NCBI RefSeq assembly: GCF_040954835.1
Contig: NC_090696.1
Location: 78,119,722-78,183,721 of the forward strand
DNA length: 64,000 nt
Reading direction: 5' to 3'
Origin: Lepisosteus oculatus
Lineage: Eukaryota; Chordata; Actinopteri; Semionotiformes; Lepisosteidae
The translations under genes were made by a program, and so were the position numbers. Shown in pieces: positions 11,199 through 22,300 of this stretch. Numbering within the stretch: position 1 is the stretch's first letter; every line of letters begins with the position of its first letter. Under the pieces are notes generated by a model. The model searched no databases. It was not told the origin of the DNA and worked only from the letters and a program-made list of their open reading frames with translations.

Positions 11199-11328
11199 CC
11201 CCTTAAAGCTTTGCCCATTTAAGGCTGTCAGTGTCTTGGGTGGCCAACACAGGGGGGAACAGCACTCCTCTCTTAAACCCGAAGCAGAGGTGCCGTCTCT
11301 GGTTCGGATCCTGTCGGGAGGAACACAT
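11199..11328 (+). ncRNA. H/ACA box snoRNA, copy 2
   Basis: Same boxes and stems as copy 1. It differs at 11317, where G replaces T just before the GAGG strand of the lower 3' stem, allowing one more wobble pair. It lies in the intron after exon 11108-11168 and opens long unit B1. Confidence 0.8.
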
Positions 11329-11863
11329 TTACTCTGGAACTGCAGGCGTGATGTCTAGTGTGTCCAGAGCTCAGATCTGTTCTGTATTCAAACCGGGATT
11401 AGATGGTTATGTTACAGGCAATTTGATGGGTTATTCACAATTATTTGTGAAAAAAAGTAATTACAATTGTACCGTAAAGTTACATGTTTAACTTCAAAAC
11501 TGTACGAAGTATTAAACTTCTGACTGTCAGTTGATGGCTGTTGAAATTTAAGCAACTTCGAATCTCATCTGTCCATCTTGGAACACGTCCCGTGGAGAAA
11601 TTGGGAGGCTCCAGGGATCAAAGAAAGCAGTGAGCTGAGTCTAGGCCTGGCTGTATCACAAGAGCAGCAGTACATCTGGCTGAAGATTTTTAGACCTGGT
11701 TTAATTTGAGAGTCACGAGCTGTCCTTCTCGTGCCGGCCTGATTATGAATCGCCGCCAGTTGTTCTGCGCTCAGGTCTGGCTTTGAGCCCTGCGGCTGTG
11801 CGCAGGTAGACGAGACCTGTGGGTGATCTCCACTGACCCCCATGTTCATGTCATAGGCTGTGC

Positions 11864-12037
11864 CACCTGTCAGCAGGAGGCCCAGTGCTAACTGGAATCC
11901 ACCTGCCCCACTGGCCCCCGGTCGCAAAGGGGGCGGAGGGGCCGCTGAGAGCCAAGAGCCCCCTGGCGGACTGGCAGTAGCGTCCCCCTGCGGCACTGCC
12001 AGGGCAGTCCCAGTCACAGTCGGCTAGTGACATGACC
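11864..12037 (-). pseudogene. decayed similarity to the 9827-10000 exon (long unit B1)
   Basis: Minus-strand alignment by eye shows the same landmarks in the same order: a GGTCAT start, GACTGGGAC, CCGC-AGG-GGGCTC and a CTGACAGG-like end. Small length differences break the frame. It may be a relic of the same exon duplicated with the array. The similarity is weak and needs a proper alignment. Confidence 0.3.
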
Positions 12038-12363
12038 AAGGCTTGACCCCCAAGAGACGCTCGGAGGTCTTGTGTTTTAGCACAAAGTCAAGTCCAGTTT
12101 GCTCGGCCAAGGGCAGTACAGCACTGGGTGTGGAGCCCCCTGGGGGTGAGGTGGTGCAGCCGCAGTGTCTGCCTCCTCTCTCGGTCTGGGATCTGCAGGT
12201 CTCTTTAGGGATCACTGGGGGCTCCTTCCAGGTGCAGAGCTTGTAGAACTGGGAATCTCTGTGCACTGCAGTTGAAGTGCCTGCAGTAGAGACAGTTGTG
12301 GAGTAAGATGTATGCAATGTGGCCAATAAGAAAGGTTAACACCTGCTTTTTAATGTTCTCAAG

Positions 12364-12419
12364 GTGTGGAGTCTGTGTGTGCACTGGGCATGAAATTCAT
12401 TCTCTGCGCTGCTCTGAAG
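12364..12419 (+). ncRNA. repeated host exon, copy 2 (5-nt deletion)
   Basis: 56 nt, matching the 61-nt exon except for loss of five bases near its start. It still has an AAG acceptor end and GTGAGT donor. The 5-nt change would alter any frame, which supports a non-coding transcript. Confidence 0.6.
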
Positions 12420-12449
12420 GTGAGTGAAGTAGTCCTGATGAACAGATGT

Positions 12450-12579
12450 CCCCTTAAAGCTTTGCCCATTTAAGACTGTCAGTGTCTTGGGTGGCCAACA
12501 CAGGGGGGAACAGCACTCCTCTCTTAAACCCGAAGCAGAGGTGCCGTCTCTGGTTCGGATCCTGTCGTGAGGAACACAT
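12450..12579 (+). ncRNA. H/ACA box snoRNA, copy 3
   Basis: Same H box, ACA box and 3' hairpin as copy 1, with T before the GAGG strand. One G-to-A change in the 5' hairpin strand (AAGACTGTC) is shared with copy 4 only. Confidence 0.8.
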
Positions 12580-13090
12580 TTACTCTGGAACTGAGGATGT
12601 CATGTGTCTAGTGTGTCCAGAGCTCAGATCTGTTCTGTATTCAAGTTGGGAGTAGATGGGGATGTTTCAGGCAATTTGATGGTTTATTCACAATTTATTT
12701 GTGAATAAAAGAAGTTAAAATTGTACTGTGCCGTTACATGTTTTATTTGTAACTGTATAAAGTATTAAACTTCTGTCTGTCGCTTGATGGCTGTTGAAAT
12801 TTAAGCAACATCAAATCTTGTCTCTCCATCTTGGAGCACGTCTCATAGAGAAATTGGGAGGCTCTTGTGTTTTAGCACAAAATCAAGTCCAGTTTACTAG
12901 GACCAAGGGCAGTACAGCACTGAGTGCAAACTTAATCTGTACACCCTTGTATAGGAGCTTGTAGAACTGGGAATCTCTGTGCACTGCAGTTGAAGTGCCT
13001 GCAGTAGAGACAGTTGTGGAGTAAGATGTACCTTTGCAGTGTGGCCAACAGGACAACAATGTTAACACCTGTGTTTTTGATCTTTTCAAG

Positions 13091-13151
13091 GTGTGGAATG
13101 GAGTCTGTGTGCGCACTGGGCATGAAATTCATTCTCTGCGCTGCTCTGAAG
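13091..13151 (+). ncRNA. repeated 61-nt host exon, copy 3
   Basis: TCTTTTCAAG acceptor end and GTGAGT donor; identical in layout to the other repeated exons. Confidence 0.6.
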
Positions 13152-13181
13152 GTGAGTGAAGTAGTCCTGATGAACAGATGT

Positions 13182-13311
13182 CCCCTTAAAGCTTTGCCCA
13201 TTTAAGACTGTCAGTGTCTTGGGTGGCCAACACAGGGGGGAACAGCACTCCTCTCTTAAACCCGAAGCAGAGGTGCCGTCTCTGGTTCGGATCCTGTCGG
13301 GAGGAACACAT
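13182..13311 (+). ncRNA. H/ACA box snoRNA, copy 4
   Basis: Boxes and stems intact. It carries G before GAGG like copies 2 and 6, and the A variant in the 5' hairpin like copy 3. It opens long unit B2. Confidence 0.8.
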
Positions 13312-13799
13312 TTACTCTGGAACTGCAGGCATGATGTCTAGTGTGTCCAGAGCTCAGATCTGTTCTGTATTCAAGCCGGGATTAGATGGTTATGTTACAG
13401 GCAATTTGATGGGTTATTCACAATTATTTGTGAAAAAAAGTAATTACAATTGTACCGTAAAGTTACATGTTTAACTTCAAAACTGTACGAAGTATTAAAC
13501 TTCTGACTGTCAGTTGATGTCTGTTGAAATTTAAGCAACTTCGAATCTCATCTGTCCATCTTGGAACACGTCCCGTGGAGAAATTGGGAGGCTCCAGGGA
13601 TCAAAGAAAGCAGTGAGCTGAGTCTAGGCCTGGCTGTATCACAAGAGCAGCAGTTCATCTGGCTGAAGATTTATAGACCCGTTTTGAGCGTCGCCAGCTG
13701 TTCTCGCCATGCCCGCCTGATTTTGAAACTCCAGATGTTCTGTGTTCAGCTGTGCGCAGGTGGACAAGATGTGGGCGATCTCTGACCCCCAGCTTCGTG

Positions 13800-13975
13800 C
13801 CGCCTGTCAGCAGGAGGCCCAATGCTAACTGGTATCCCACAGCCCCACTGGTCCCCAGTCGCGAATGGGATGGGAGGGGCAACTGAGAGCCGAGAGCCCC
13901 CTGGCAGAGTGGCACTGGCGTCCCCCTGCGGCACTGCCAGGGGAGTCCCAGTCACAGTCGGCTAGTGACATGACC
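13800..13975 (-). pseudogene. decayed similarity to the 9827-10000 exon (long unit B2)
   Basis: Counterpart of 11864-12037 in the second long unit, with the same GTCCCAGTC and ATGACC landmarks at its right-hand end. The frame is broken. Support is the same weak by-eye alignment. Confidence 0.3.
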
Positions 13976-14311
13976 AAGGCTTGACCCCCAAGAGCCGCTC
14001 GGGAGGTCCTGTGTTTTGGCACAAAGTCAAGTCCAGTTTGCTCGGCCAAGGGCAGTACAGCACTGGGTGTGGAGCCCCCTGGAGGTGAGGTGGTGCAGCC
14101 GCAGTGTCTGCCTCCTCTCTCGGTCTGGGATCTGCAGGTCTCTTTAGGGATCACTGGGGGCTCCTCCCAGGTGCAGAGCTTGTAGAACTGGGAATCTCTG
14201 TGCACTGCAGTTGAAGTGCCTGCAGTAGAGACAGTTGTGGAGTAAGATGTACCTTTGCAGTGTGGCCAACAGGACAACAATGTTAACACCTGTCTTTATG
14301 ATCTTTTGAAG

Positions 14312-14372
14312 GTGTGGAATGGAGTCTGTGTGCGCACTGGGCATGAAATTCATTCTCTGCGCTGCTCTGAAG
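14312..14372 (+). ncRNA. repeated 61-nt host exon, copy 4
   Basis: Flanked by a TTTTGAAG acceptor end and GTGAGT donor; near-identical to copies 1, 3 and 5. Confidence 0.6.
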
Positions 14373-14402
14373 GTGAGTGAAGTAGTCCTGATGAACAGAT
14401 GT

Positions 14403-14532
14403 CCCCTTAAAGCTTTGCCCATTTAAGGCTGTCAGTGTCTTGGGTGGCCAACACAGGGGGGAACAGCACTCCTCTCTTAAACCCGAAGCAGAGGTGCCGT
14501 CTCTGGTTCGGATCCTGTCGTGAGGAACACAT
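14403..14532 (+). ncRNA. H/ACA box snoRNA, copy 5
   Basis: Boxes and stems intact, T variant before GAGG like copies 1 and 3. It opens the third short unit. Confidence 0.8.
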
Positions 14533-15029
14533 TTACTCTGGAACTGAGGATGTCATGTGTCTAGTGTGTCCAGAGCTCAGATCTGTTCTGTATTCAAGTT
14601 GGGAGTAGATGGGGATGTTTCAGGCAATTTGATGGTTTATTCACAATTTATTTGTGAATAAAAGAAGTTAAAATTGTTCCTTAAAGTTATACGTTTTGCT
14701 TCAAAACTGTATGAAGTATTAAACTTCTGTCTGTCACTTGATGGCTGTTGAAATTTAAGCAACATCAAATCTTGTCTCTCCATCTTGGAGCACGTCTCGT
14801 AGAGAAATTGGGAGGCTCTTGTGTTTTAGCACAAAATCAAGTCCAGTTTACTAGGACCAAGGGCAGTACAGGACTGAGTGCAAACTTCATCTGTACACCC
14901 TTGTATAGGAGCTTGTAGAACTGGGAATCTCTGGGCACTGCAGTAGAGACAGTTGTGGAGTAAGATGTACCTTTGCAGTGTGCCCAACAGGACAACAATG
15001 TTAACACCTGTGTTTTTGATCTTTTGAAG

Positions 15030-15090
15030 GTGTGGAATGGAGTCTGTGTGCGCACTGGGCATGAAATTCATTCTCTGCGCTGCTCTGAAG
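15030..15090 (+). ncRNA. repeated 61-nt host exon, copy 5
   Basis: Flanked by CTTTTGAAG and GTGAGT; the last repeated exon before the terminal exon. Confidence 0.6.
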
Positions 15091-15120
15091 GTGAGTGAAG
15101 TAGTCCTGATGAACAGATGT

Positions 15121-15250
15121 CCCCTTAAAGCTTTGCCCATTTAAGGCTGTCAGTGTCTTGGGTGGCCAACACAGGGGGGAACAGCACTCCTCTCTTAAAC
15201 CCGAAGCAGAGGTGCCGTCTCTGGTTCGGATCCTGTCGGGAGGAACAAGT
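15121..15250 (+). ncRNA. H/ACA box snoRNA, copy 6 (array end)
   Basis: H box, 3' hairpin and ACA (15245-15247) are intact, with G before GAGG. Similarity to the other copies stops just after the ACA, where the tail becomes AGT and unique sequence follows. It sits in the last intron of the host. Confidence 0.8.
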
Positions 15251-15810
15251 TGGCCCGCGTGCAGCGCTTGTGGCTCGTGTCTTGACAGAAATCAGTTGTG
15301 TGAAAACATTACTTGTGGCGTTTTCTCTGGATGCTCCGGGTTCCTTCCCCTTTCAAAAGACGCATTGGTGCAGTTAATCGGCAGCTCTTTAAGCAGTCCC
15401 AGTGTATCCGGCACCTCACCCGGGGGGGCTCCATCCTTGTGCTATTCTGGAATGCAAAGCTTTGTTCTCTGTAATGTGTACCCCTTACTTCGGGTATCCT
15501 TCGTTTCAGTGGGAAGCATCCTTTAGGAAATACAGCCAGGGCCCAAAAAGACCATACTGCAGTACCCAGTTAGTTTTAGTGTGTGGGTGGTAGGGCAGCG
15601 TCCACACACCTTTGTGATGTCACCACTTCCTTGAGCTGCCATTGGCTAGCGGGAGAATGCCAGGATGTGCTGTTACCTGTGGGGGGGAGATGGGTGCCGA
15701 TGTGTTGTGGGGGGCCTCACTCATTACCCTAACCCTGTACTGTCAAGCCTGTATTTTAATGCTTTGGGAATGGGATGGATGTTTCATAGTTTTAACTTAA
15801 TCTTTTTCAG

Positions 15811-15980
15811 CAGACGTCAGGCACACGAAGATGAAAAACCTAAGATGCAGGAGATGACTAACCCACGGGATGATTCTTAGTAACGTTCTGTAAAGCTGCT
15901 GCTTTGTACACTACTGTATGCGTCCAAAAGTGATATTGCTTGTTCTGCACTTTGAATTAAATGGACGTGGCAAGCTATGT
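15811..15980 (+). ncRNA. snoRNA host terminal exon with polyA signal
   Basis: A TAATCTTTTTCAG acceptor at 15798-15810 opens the exon and ATTAAA lies at 15956-15961. No sustained reading frame. Confidence 0.45.
15956..15961 (+). terminator. polyadenylation signal ATTAAA of the snoRNA host
   Basis: Common variant signal about 145 nt into the proposed terminal exon. Confidence 0.4.
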
Positions 15981-15981
15981 G

Positions 15982-18340
15982 TTGGTGTTTCATTTATAGA
16001 AAGTGTCCTCGCGGTTCCTGCTTTGTTGCCCTGTTAAGTTTCCACCTTTAGGGTTTTACGTTTTTGTAATTTTGCAACTCACATTACCTTCACTATATGA
16101 ACACCATACTCGGCAGATGACATGCTCTTTCACATTATACTGTTTTACAGAGTGTTTACATGTCAAATGTTCTTCAGATTATCATTCAAGTCTAAACCCA
16201 CAAGGAGTGGAAATCGTGTGCTGCGCGATCACATCTCAAGACCTTTCTTGATTGTTCTTGAGAGAAATAAAAGAAATTCCTGATTGTGCTCATAGTGGGT
16301 GTGAATAGGAAGATAAAGGAACAGTTGAACATCTTAGAAGATTACAGTGGAGTGAACTAGTATTTTTACAGTCCTGTTATAAATGTCCTGCAAAGGTTTT
16401 ATGTTTTTAAGGTGCCCCTACTTAGGATGAGCAGTGAAACTGTTGAAATGGACCGAGTGTTGCATTACGTGGTTTGGGGCTGCTGTGTACTATTCAAGGG
16501 ATCACTCTTGGGGTTGTTCAGAGCCAAGTGAACTGTGTTGGTGGAGGGTGAAGCGTGTTTTTTTTTTCTTGTGGGGGGGAGGGCCCTGTCTCTGAAATAG
16601 GGATGTAGAAAGAAGAAATGTTTTATATCCTTAATCTTGGGAGTCTTCGTTGATCTGTAGGATTTGCTGTAATTAAATTAATCCTAGACCTTACTATTGC
16701 TTTCTGGATGCTGCCAAGCAGCAGTAAAGATGTGTAGATCTATAATCTAGAAACCTCATCTGAAGGTTTTAGTTCTCTCATGTTCTAAGCTTCAGAAAAG
16801 ATGCTGTAATTTGAATAAACAAGAACACATTGTACATGCAGTTAAACCTTCATTTTGGGTTTACAGATGTAATTGCCAGTGCACATCATGTATACCTTAA
16901 AGGGATCTGTTCAAACAGATACATTCCTCATTAACTTTTCAAAGGGGGAAGATTAAAGCTGCTGTTAGAATGTGTTGACGAGAGGTTTTGGAAGTGGTTG
17001 GGCTCGTTAGTGATGTGAGGGACAGGGTGTACTTTTGCAGTTGTCCTTATGTCGCGCAGAACAAGGTGGGGGAGAGAAGCTTTTGCATTACTTCATGGAT
17101 TGTGATTGAGCTGAGGCAACTTTTTGCAGTATATTAAACACTCATGGGTAAACACAGACCGTAATGATTTGTTTTGATTTGTGAAGGTGTTCTGTACTTC
17201 AACACATTTACAGATGAGGGCTTTCTACACAGTGGGGAAGTGGAAAGGTCACCATATATCCTTACCTGCAGATTTTCGTCTGCACAGTTGTAATCAAAGG
17301 TGTTTTGGAGGTCAGTTTGGGAGAAAATGGGGAGGGGCGTTTCCCAGGCTTGGTCCTGGACTTCTCCTTTTTCTGTCTTCATTCCAGCTCGGCTCCGTCG
17401 GTTAAACCGCTTGAAGCAACTGATGCACTGACACGGCTTGGGCTGCCATCTCCCTGCCACTGCCCCTCCTCCGAGTAGTGTGGCTGTATAGGTCCACAAG
17501 AGTCCTTGAAAACAAAGTACTGAGAAAAAGAGACAAACATTGACTGGCTTCTTCCTACTTTTTAAATCCCTTCTCCCGTCTTTAAAGAGCTACTTGAAAA
17601 ATACTTGCGAGCTGTTACATTCAAGCACTTATCGATATAACCGAAGTTCCAGATAAACCACAGGAGATCAGGGTGCATGATGAGCAGGACTGGGAAGCTG
17701 CATTCGTGGAAGACGTAACGCACCATTAAATCAGTGTTCCATGACCCCGCCTCCTCCATCTCCAGCTCGGCGCGGCTCAGTGGTCTGGGCCCAGCTGGGG
17801 GAAGGAAAATGAATGGAGCTCGGAGCTCAAATCTCAGCTGTACATTGCCACCCAGGTATGGACTGGTGCAATAATTTAAGAGAGGGCTTCAGTGGGGCAA
17901 AGACCCAGGACATTCATGAGGCAGACCAATGCCTTTATTTTATACCTCACTGGAGCTGGGACTGCAGTGGGCAGATGGGAGTATTAAAATACTTCAGACC
18001 TGTAGGTATCTGGGGTGAGGTATTGCCATTTCAGACTGAGCCACCCAGCCACCCAGCAGAAACCTGCGCCAGTTCTTCACGGTAGCAGCTGGGCCCGTGT
18101 GAAAGGGCAGGCTCAGAGACCCTGCCTGTTATATCCAGATGCTTTCAGAATAGGCGACTGATGTTTTAGTTAAGGATAGAGTCCTGGATACATCAAAGAC
18201 ATGGTTTGAAACTGCATAGAAATGTACAATTTTATTTTTCCTGCATGATCATTCTTTTGATGTCAATTTAAATAATTGCTGTTAACACTTTCACTTTACA
18301 GGCTGCAGGCGGTGGGCAGTTCTCTGGATGAAATCCTGAA
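15982..18340. other. intergenic, no gene seen
   Basis: AT-leaning sequence downstream of the snoRNA host. Short open frames show no recognisable family and no supported splice sites. An AATAAA near 16266 could serve a longer host transcript. Confidence 0.45.
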
Positions 18341-18351
18341 CACGTAAGCAT

Positions 18352-18605
18352 TCCCCTCCCACTGCCTCTTCTCCCTTCTTCCTCTCTCCTCTCCTCTCCT
18401 CCTCCTCCTCTCTCCTCTCCTCCTCTCTCCTCTCTCCTCTCTCCCCTCTCCCTCTCCGGAGTGGTGTGATGAGTGCAGTAGCCCTCTCCTCTCCTCTCTC
18501 CTCCTCTCCTCAGTCTCCGGAGTGGTGTGATGAGTGCAGTAGCCCTCTCCTCTCTTCTCTCCTCCTCTCCCCAGTCTCCGGAGTGGTGTGATGAGTGCAG
18601 TAACC
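18352..18605. repeat. CT-rich tract with 61-bp minisatellite
   Basis: A long CTCCT-rich run leads into a 61-bp unit starting TCCGGAGTGGTGTGATGAGT at 18455, 18516 and 18577. The units are nearly identical. Confidence 0.85.
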
Positions 18606-18634
18606 CAGGGCTCTGCACCACAAGCGCTGCCCTT

Positions 18635-19320
18635 TTGAGTTTACATCAACGATCCACATTCCAGAACAGTAAACGAATCCAGTTTGCAGGTGATATTAGA
18701 AAATACTGTAGAAGCAGGACAATAAAAGTGATTTAGATAAAATGTGCGACAGGGCAAACTTCTGGCAAGTGACATTTAATGTAGACAAGTGCAGGGAATA
18801 TTTAGTCGGTAAAAAAAAACAAGTTTTAAACATAAATTGTGAAGCACTGAGCTAGAAGAGGCTTATGCTTACTGTATGTCCATTGACACATCATTTCCAT
18901 CTCCTAGACAATGTGGGGAAGCAATTAAAATTTTAAATCAAGGGGTTGAATCTGTATAACTTGCAGGTAAGGCCTCACAGAAAACAGGTTGCAGGATCTG
19001 AACCTTTCAGGGACCCTGATAGGGGTATTCAAAGTCCTTCAAGGGTGTGGCAAAGTCAAACCAGCATATTTCTGCAGAATGATCAGTGAAACATGAACCA
19101 AAGGCCAAGGATGGATATGTATGGAAGTGCATTTAAAACAGGAGACACTTCACACTGAGGGTTGCGGGAGTGTGGAACAAGCTACTCAGCCATGTTGGTG
19201 AAGCCAATACACTAGTTTCTTTTAAGACACAGCTTTATGAGACCCTTGCATCAATTAAGTAGTCACTTAATTGAGTTGAGTGGCCGAATGGCTCCTCTCG
19301 TTTGTAACAGTTCTTACGTG
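18635..19320 (+). mobile_element. decayed CR1/L2-like LINE, reverse transcriptase end and 3' UTR
   Basis: It starts in the reverse transcriptase region: a degenerate FADD-type motif reads QFAGDI. It runs through the AATGTAGACAAGTGC block and ends in the typical GAATGGCTCCTCTCGTTTGT tail. Internal deletions and stops show it is dead. Confidence 0.75.
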
Positions 19321-22300
19321 TTATCTTCTCCACCTCTTATTCTTCTTGTGCTCCACCACACTTCTTCTTCAAGACCGTGTGCAGTCACTTCCACAGCCCT
19401 GACTTGATCTTCTGTAGCTAAGATACTAAAACTGTGGAAATAGTAGCAGTCATCTCCTGTCTCAACGCCTGCAGTTGAGCATAGTTTATGTTTGCAAGCT
19501 TGTTCAAAGGCTTCCAGGATCAAGATATCAAACTTCCAATCATTGCAGTAAACAGTTGTCCTGTTTTCTCAACAAATACCATGTCCACTGTGAAAACAAG
19601 CAATCAGGTTAGAACTAAGACCCTCAAAAACAAAGTCCTAGTGGGCAAACTGGCTGAGTATATCCCTGGGGCAGAAACCCTCAGCATCAATAGCTTCACA
19701 AACTGATTGGCCTCTTTACTGCATCCCAGTGAATTCCTGGTGGCCTCCCCAGCAATTACCCCCTGGGTCACAGGAATGAGGATGGAAGAAAATCTTGTCC
19801 AGGCAAACTGCTCTGCTGTTGAATCTCCTGTGAATCTCCAGTCATTCACAGTGTTTCTGTGGGGGGGAACCAAGACACCAATAAACACAATCAATTATTA
19901 AACTCTAAAAAAGTTTGAGTAAATGTACTCAGAAATAAGGCGATCTAAAAATACTGCTTGTTCTTATTTACAGTATTTCTCAGTTACGTATGTTTAAGGC
20001 TATAATTAATGTGTTATAAATACTTTAACTGGAATTAACCTTTACCTGACACTTCGTATTCCAGGGCTTAATGAATTTACAGGAAATCTCTTCATTCTTT
20101 AAAATGCATGAATCCTCTGCGAAATGACTTTCTCTCTTCCTGTGCATCTCTTGAAGTCAAAAGCTATTTTTGTATTTTTCAAAACAGCCTAGCAATCAGT
20201 TGGCTTCCTGCATAATTTGGCCTTAACGCTTCAGCAGGGGCACATCATAGAGAGAATTATCACCTCCATTGCCTTTGGCAGCCATTTGATCCCCCACTTT
20301 GAAATACAGCGGGACTTCAAGAACCCCTCATTCCACAGCCTGCCGTAAATCTGAAAGACAAAAACAGGGTCTCGACCTACAATGGGTGGATTCGAAACAC
20401 AATGCCCATTAGCCAGCTACAGTAAACAGCAATTAGATAAGAGCAGGAGGCCTTGTGCACTAAAAAAGCACTTCTGACTGCAGCAGCTTTCTATGTTTTG
20501 CGCTTTGAGCCCCAGCGGGAGAGCTCCTGAATCCCTGATTCTTGTCAGCTGACTGGAATTTTTTGTTGGAGTCCAACAGGGGAGAGAGCTCTTAGGCTGC
20601 AGCTACTTCTGTGCTGAGAGATCACTCTGCTGAGCTGTCTCAAGGTAAGCAGCACTCTGCAAGGCTAACGCACCTTCAGTCTCGTGTTCTGGGAGGGGCT
20701 CATGTTCCGTGTGGAAGAATTCAGCTTGTCGACCTGCCAAGAACGGATTTTAAACTCAAAGAGGCTGACGAGGTAGAGAAGTCTTGGATGGGGATGGTTT
20801 GTGTCCTTGTGGTCGTGTGTCTGGGGCTGTGCTGCTCTCCAGGTGCAAGAGGCTGTGTGATAGTTCTGCAACATCCGGTTGACCTGAAGACCTCTGGTGG
20901 TTTTCAACAAGAAAAGACGATACAGCATCCTAATAAACCTCACAATCTGCACACTAAACATTTACACATTGCACATTCCTTATTTGAAACTATATCTCCC
21001 TCACGGCACATGCTTGTGTTTCGTTTGCACGTATTAAAATGGTAGATAAGAATAATAGAAATAACCACAAAACAAAGTTCTTGAACAATCTATGACACCC
21101 GGACTGTCGAAATAATCTGCACGTCTAGAACATCATTTCCCAGTAAACAAGTTTGGGGCGTTCAGGCTGCTCGCTCTTCCGGGGACACTGCTTGCACTTT
21201 CTGTCTGTTCGCCACCACAAGGGATTTCACCGCCCCCCTCAAATGAAATAAACAGGAAAAGGGATAAAATGTTCATCTCCATGTTAAAATAAGAACAAGA
21301 ACTTTCCTGGGAAGCTGTACAAAGCTTACAATGTCTATTTTTGGGCAAGCAGCGCTATTTATGGGCCCCGGTCTGTTTCTCTAAAACTTCCCGGATTTCT
21401 TTGCCCTACACTGTTGGCCTGCCTTTCTGTGTGATGCTGTCATGACTTAAGGGGCCGTGCACAGCATTCGTGCTCACTGCTGCAACGTTTCTACTGCTTC
21501 CACTCTGCTACGAATGACTGAATCCTATTAGCTCCCGGGATGATGGCCTGAAACCAGCTTTCAGCCCCAGTCTGATGTCTGTTCTCTTGAAAAAGAAGCG
21601 CCCGTGGCGTTCAGGTTCGGAGGGTGCAGTCCACATGTGGTCGGACTCAAATGGGATGTCCTTGTGCCGGACACAACCGGACTGAGCAGCCCTGCTCCTG
21701 GAGCAAGAGAGCCAATGACAATTGCTTTCATTGTAGCACAGTAATGCCTGACATCGTCATAAGAGGAAAACGTCTTCCTTTCTGTTCTACACTACACTTA
21801 GCTTTTCCCATTAAAGTACTAGGCATCCAAACAGGTCAGTTTATTGATTAGCTCAGGACACATTTGTCCTGGGGAGATGGATTCTGCAAGCCAATGCACT
21901 GCCCTAGAAGTTCAGTTTACATGTAAGGAACTGACAAATAAAAGTTAAATGCAAGCAGATTGTGTATTTATTGTACAACATATGAAAGATATGAGGACTT
22001 CACTAATATCAATACAGTACCTGTGGTATTACGGAAAATTGCAGCAGAGCTAGCGGAACAACAGACTTCTTACATTTTAACCAACTCAGGAAATTCCCAA
22101 AATTTCCTGTGTAGGAAAAGTACAGGGCACGCAGAGGACATGTGGTTTTGATCCTGTGTCCCTTTTCTGTTCAGGAGGATTTCCAACAATGAATGAAGTA
22201 TATTTAGAGTCGGGGGCACAACTCTCATCTGGAACACATTGTGTCCAGACCCAGGGAGAAGCTTCAAAACCGCCTTTCTGAAGAGTGTGTTCACAAACGT

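Larger units (their letters stand above)
10467..15250 (+). repeat. tandem array of snoRNA-plus-exon units (A-B-A-B-A and terminal snoRNA)
   Basis: Five units start at 10467, 11199, 12450, 13182 and 14403, and a sixth snoRNA starts at 15121. Unit lengths alternate at about 732, 1251, 732, 1221 and 718 bp. The long B units carry about 500 bp of extra, GC-richer sequence. Near-identity along whole units, including AT-rich spacers, points to recent duplication or gene conversion, with an A+B dimer of about 1.95-1.98 kb as the amplified unit. Minus-strand open frames in the array recur only because the units do. Confidence 0.9.
9418..15980 (+). ncRNA. multi-exon snoRNA host gene, probable DANCR (SNHG13) counterpart
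   Basis: Non-coding transcription unit inferred from exon-like blocks with GT-AG sites around six intronic H/ACA snoRNAs. Proposed exons are a tentative first exon ending at 9637 (donor GTAGGT), then 10375-10441, 11108-11168, 12364-12419, 13091-13151, 14312-14372, 15030-15090 and a terminal exon from 15811 to the ATTAAA at 15956. None holds a convincing reading frame. Each internal exon is followed by a donor and, about 30 nt on, a snoRNA, the standard arrangement for intron-encoded snoRNAs. The gene lies beside usp46 and upstream of rasl11b on the plus strand, the position human DANCR (host of SNORA26) occupies. Orthology is inferred from synteny and architecture, not from primary sequence. 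The 5' end is the least certain part. Confidence 0.65.

Noticed and set aside
10949-15140. Recurrent minus-strand open frames starting MGKALRGHLF in the array
   Set aside because: They are antisense to the snoRNA and host exon, recur only because the units recur, and are broken differently by small indels in each unit.
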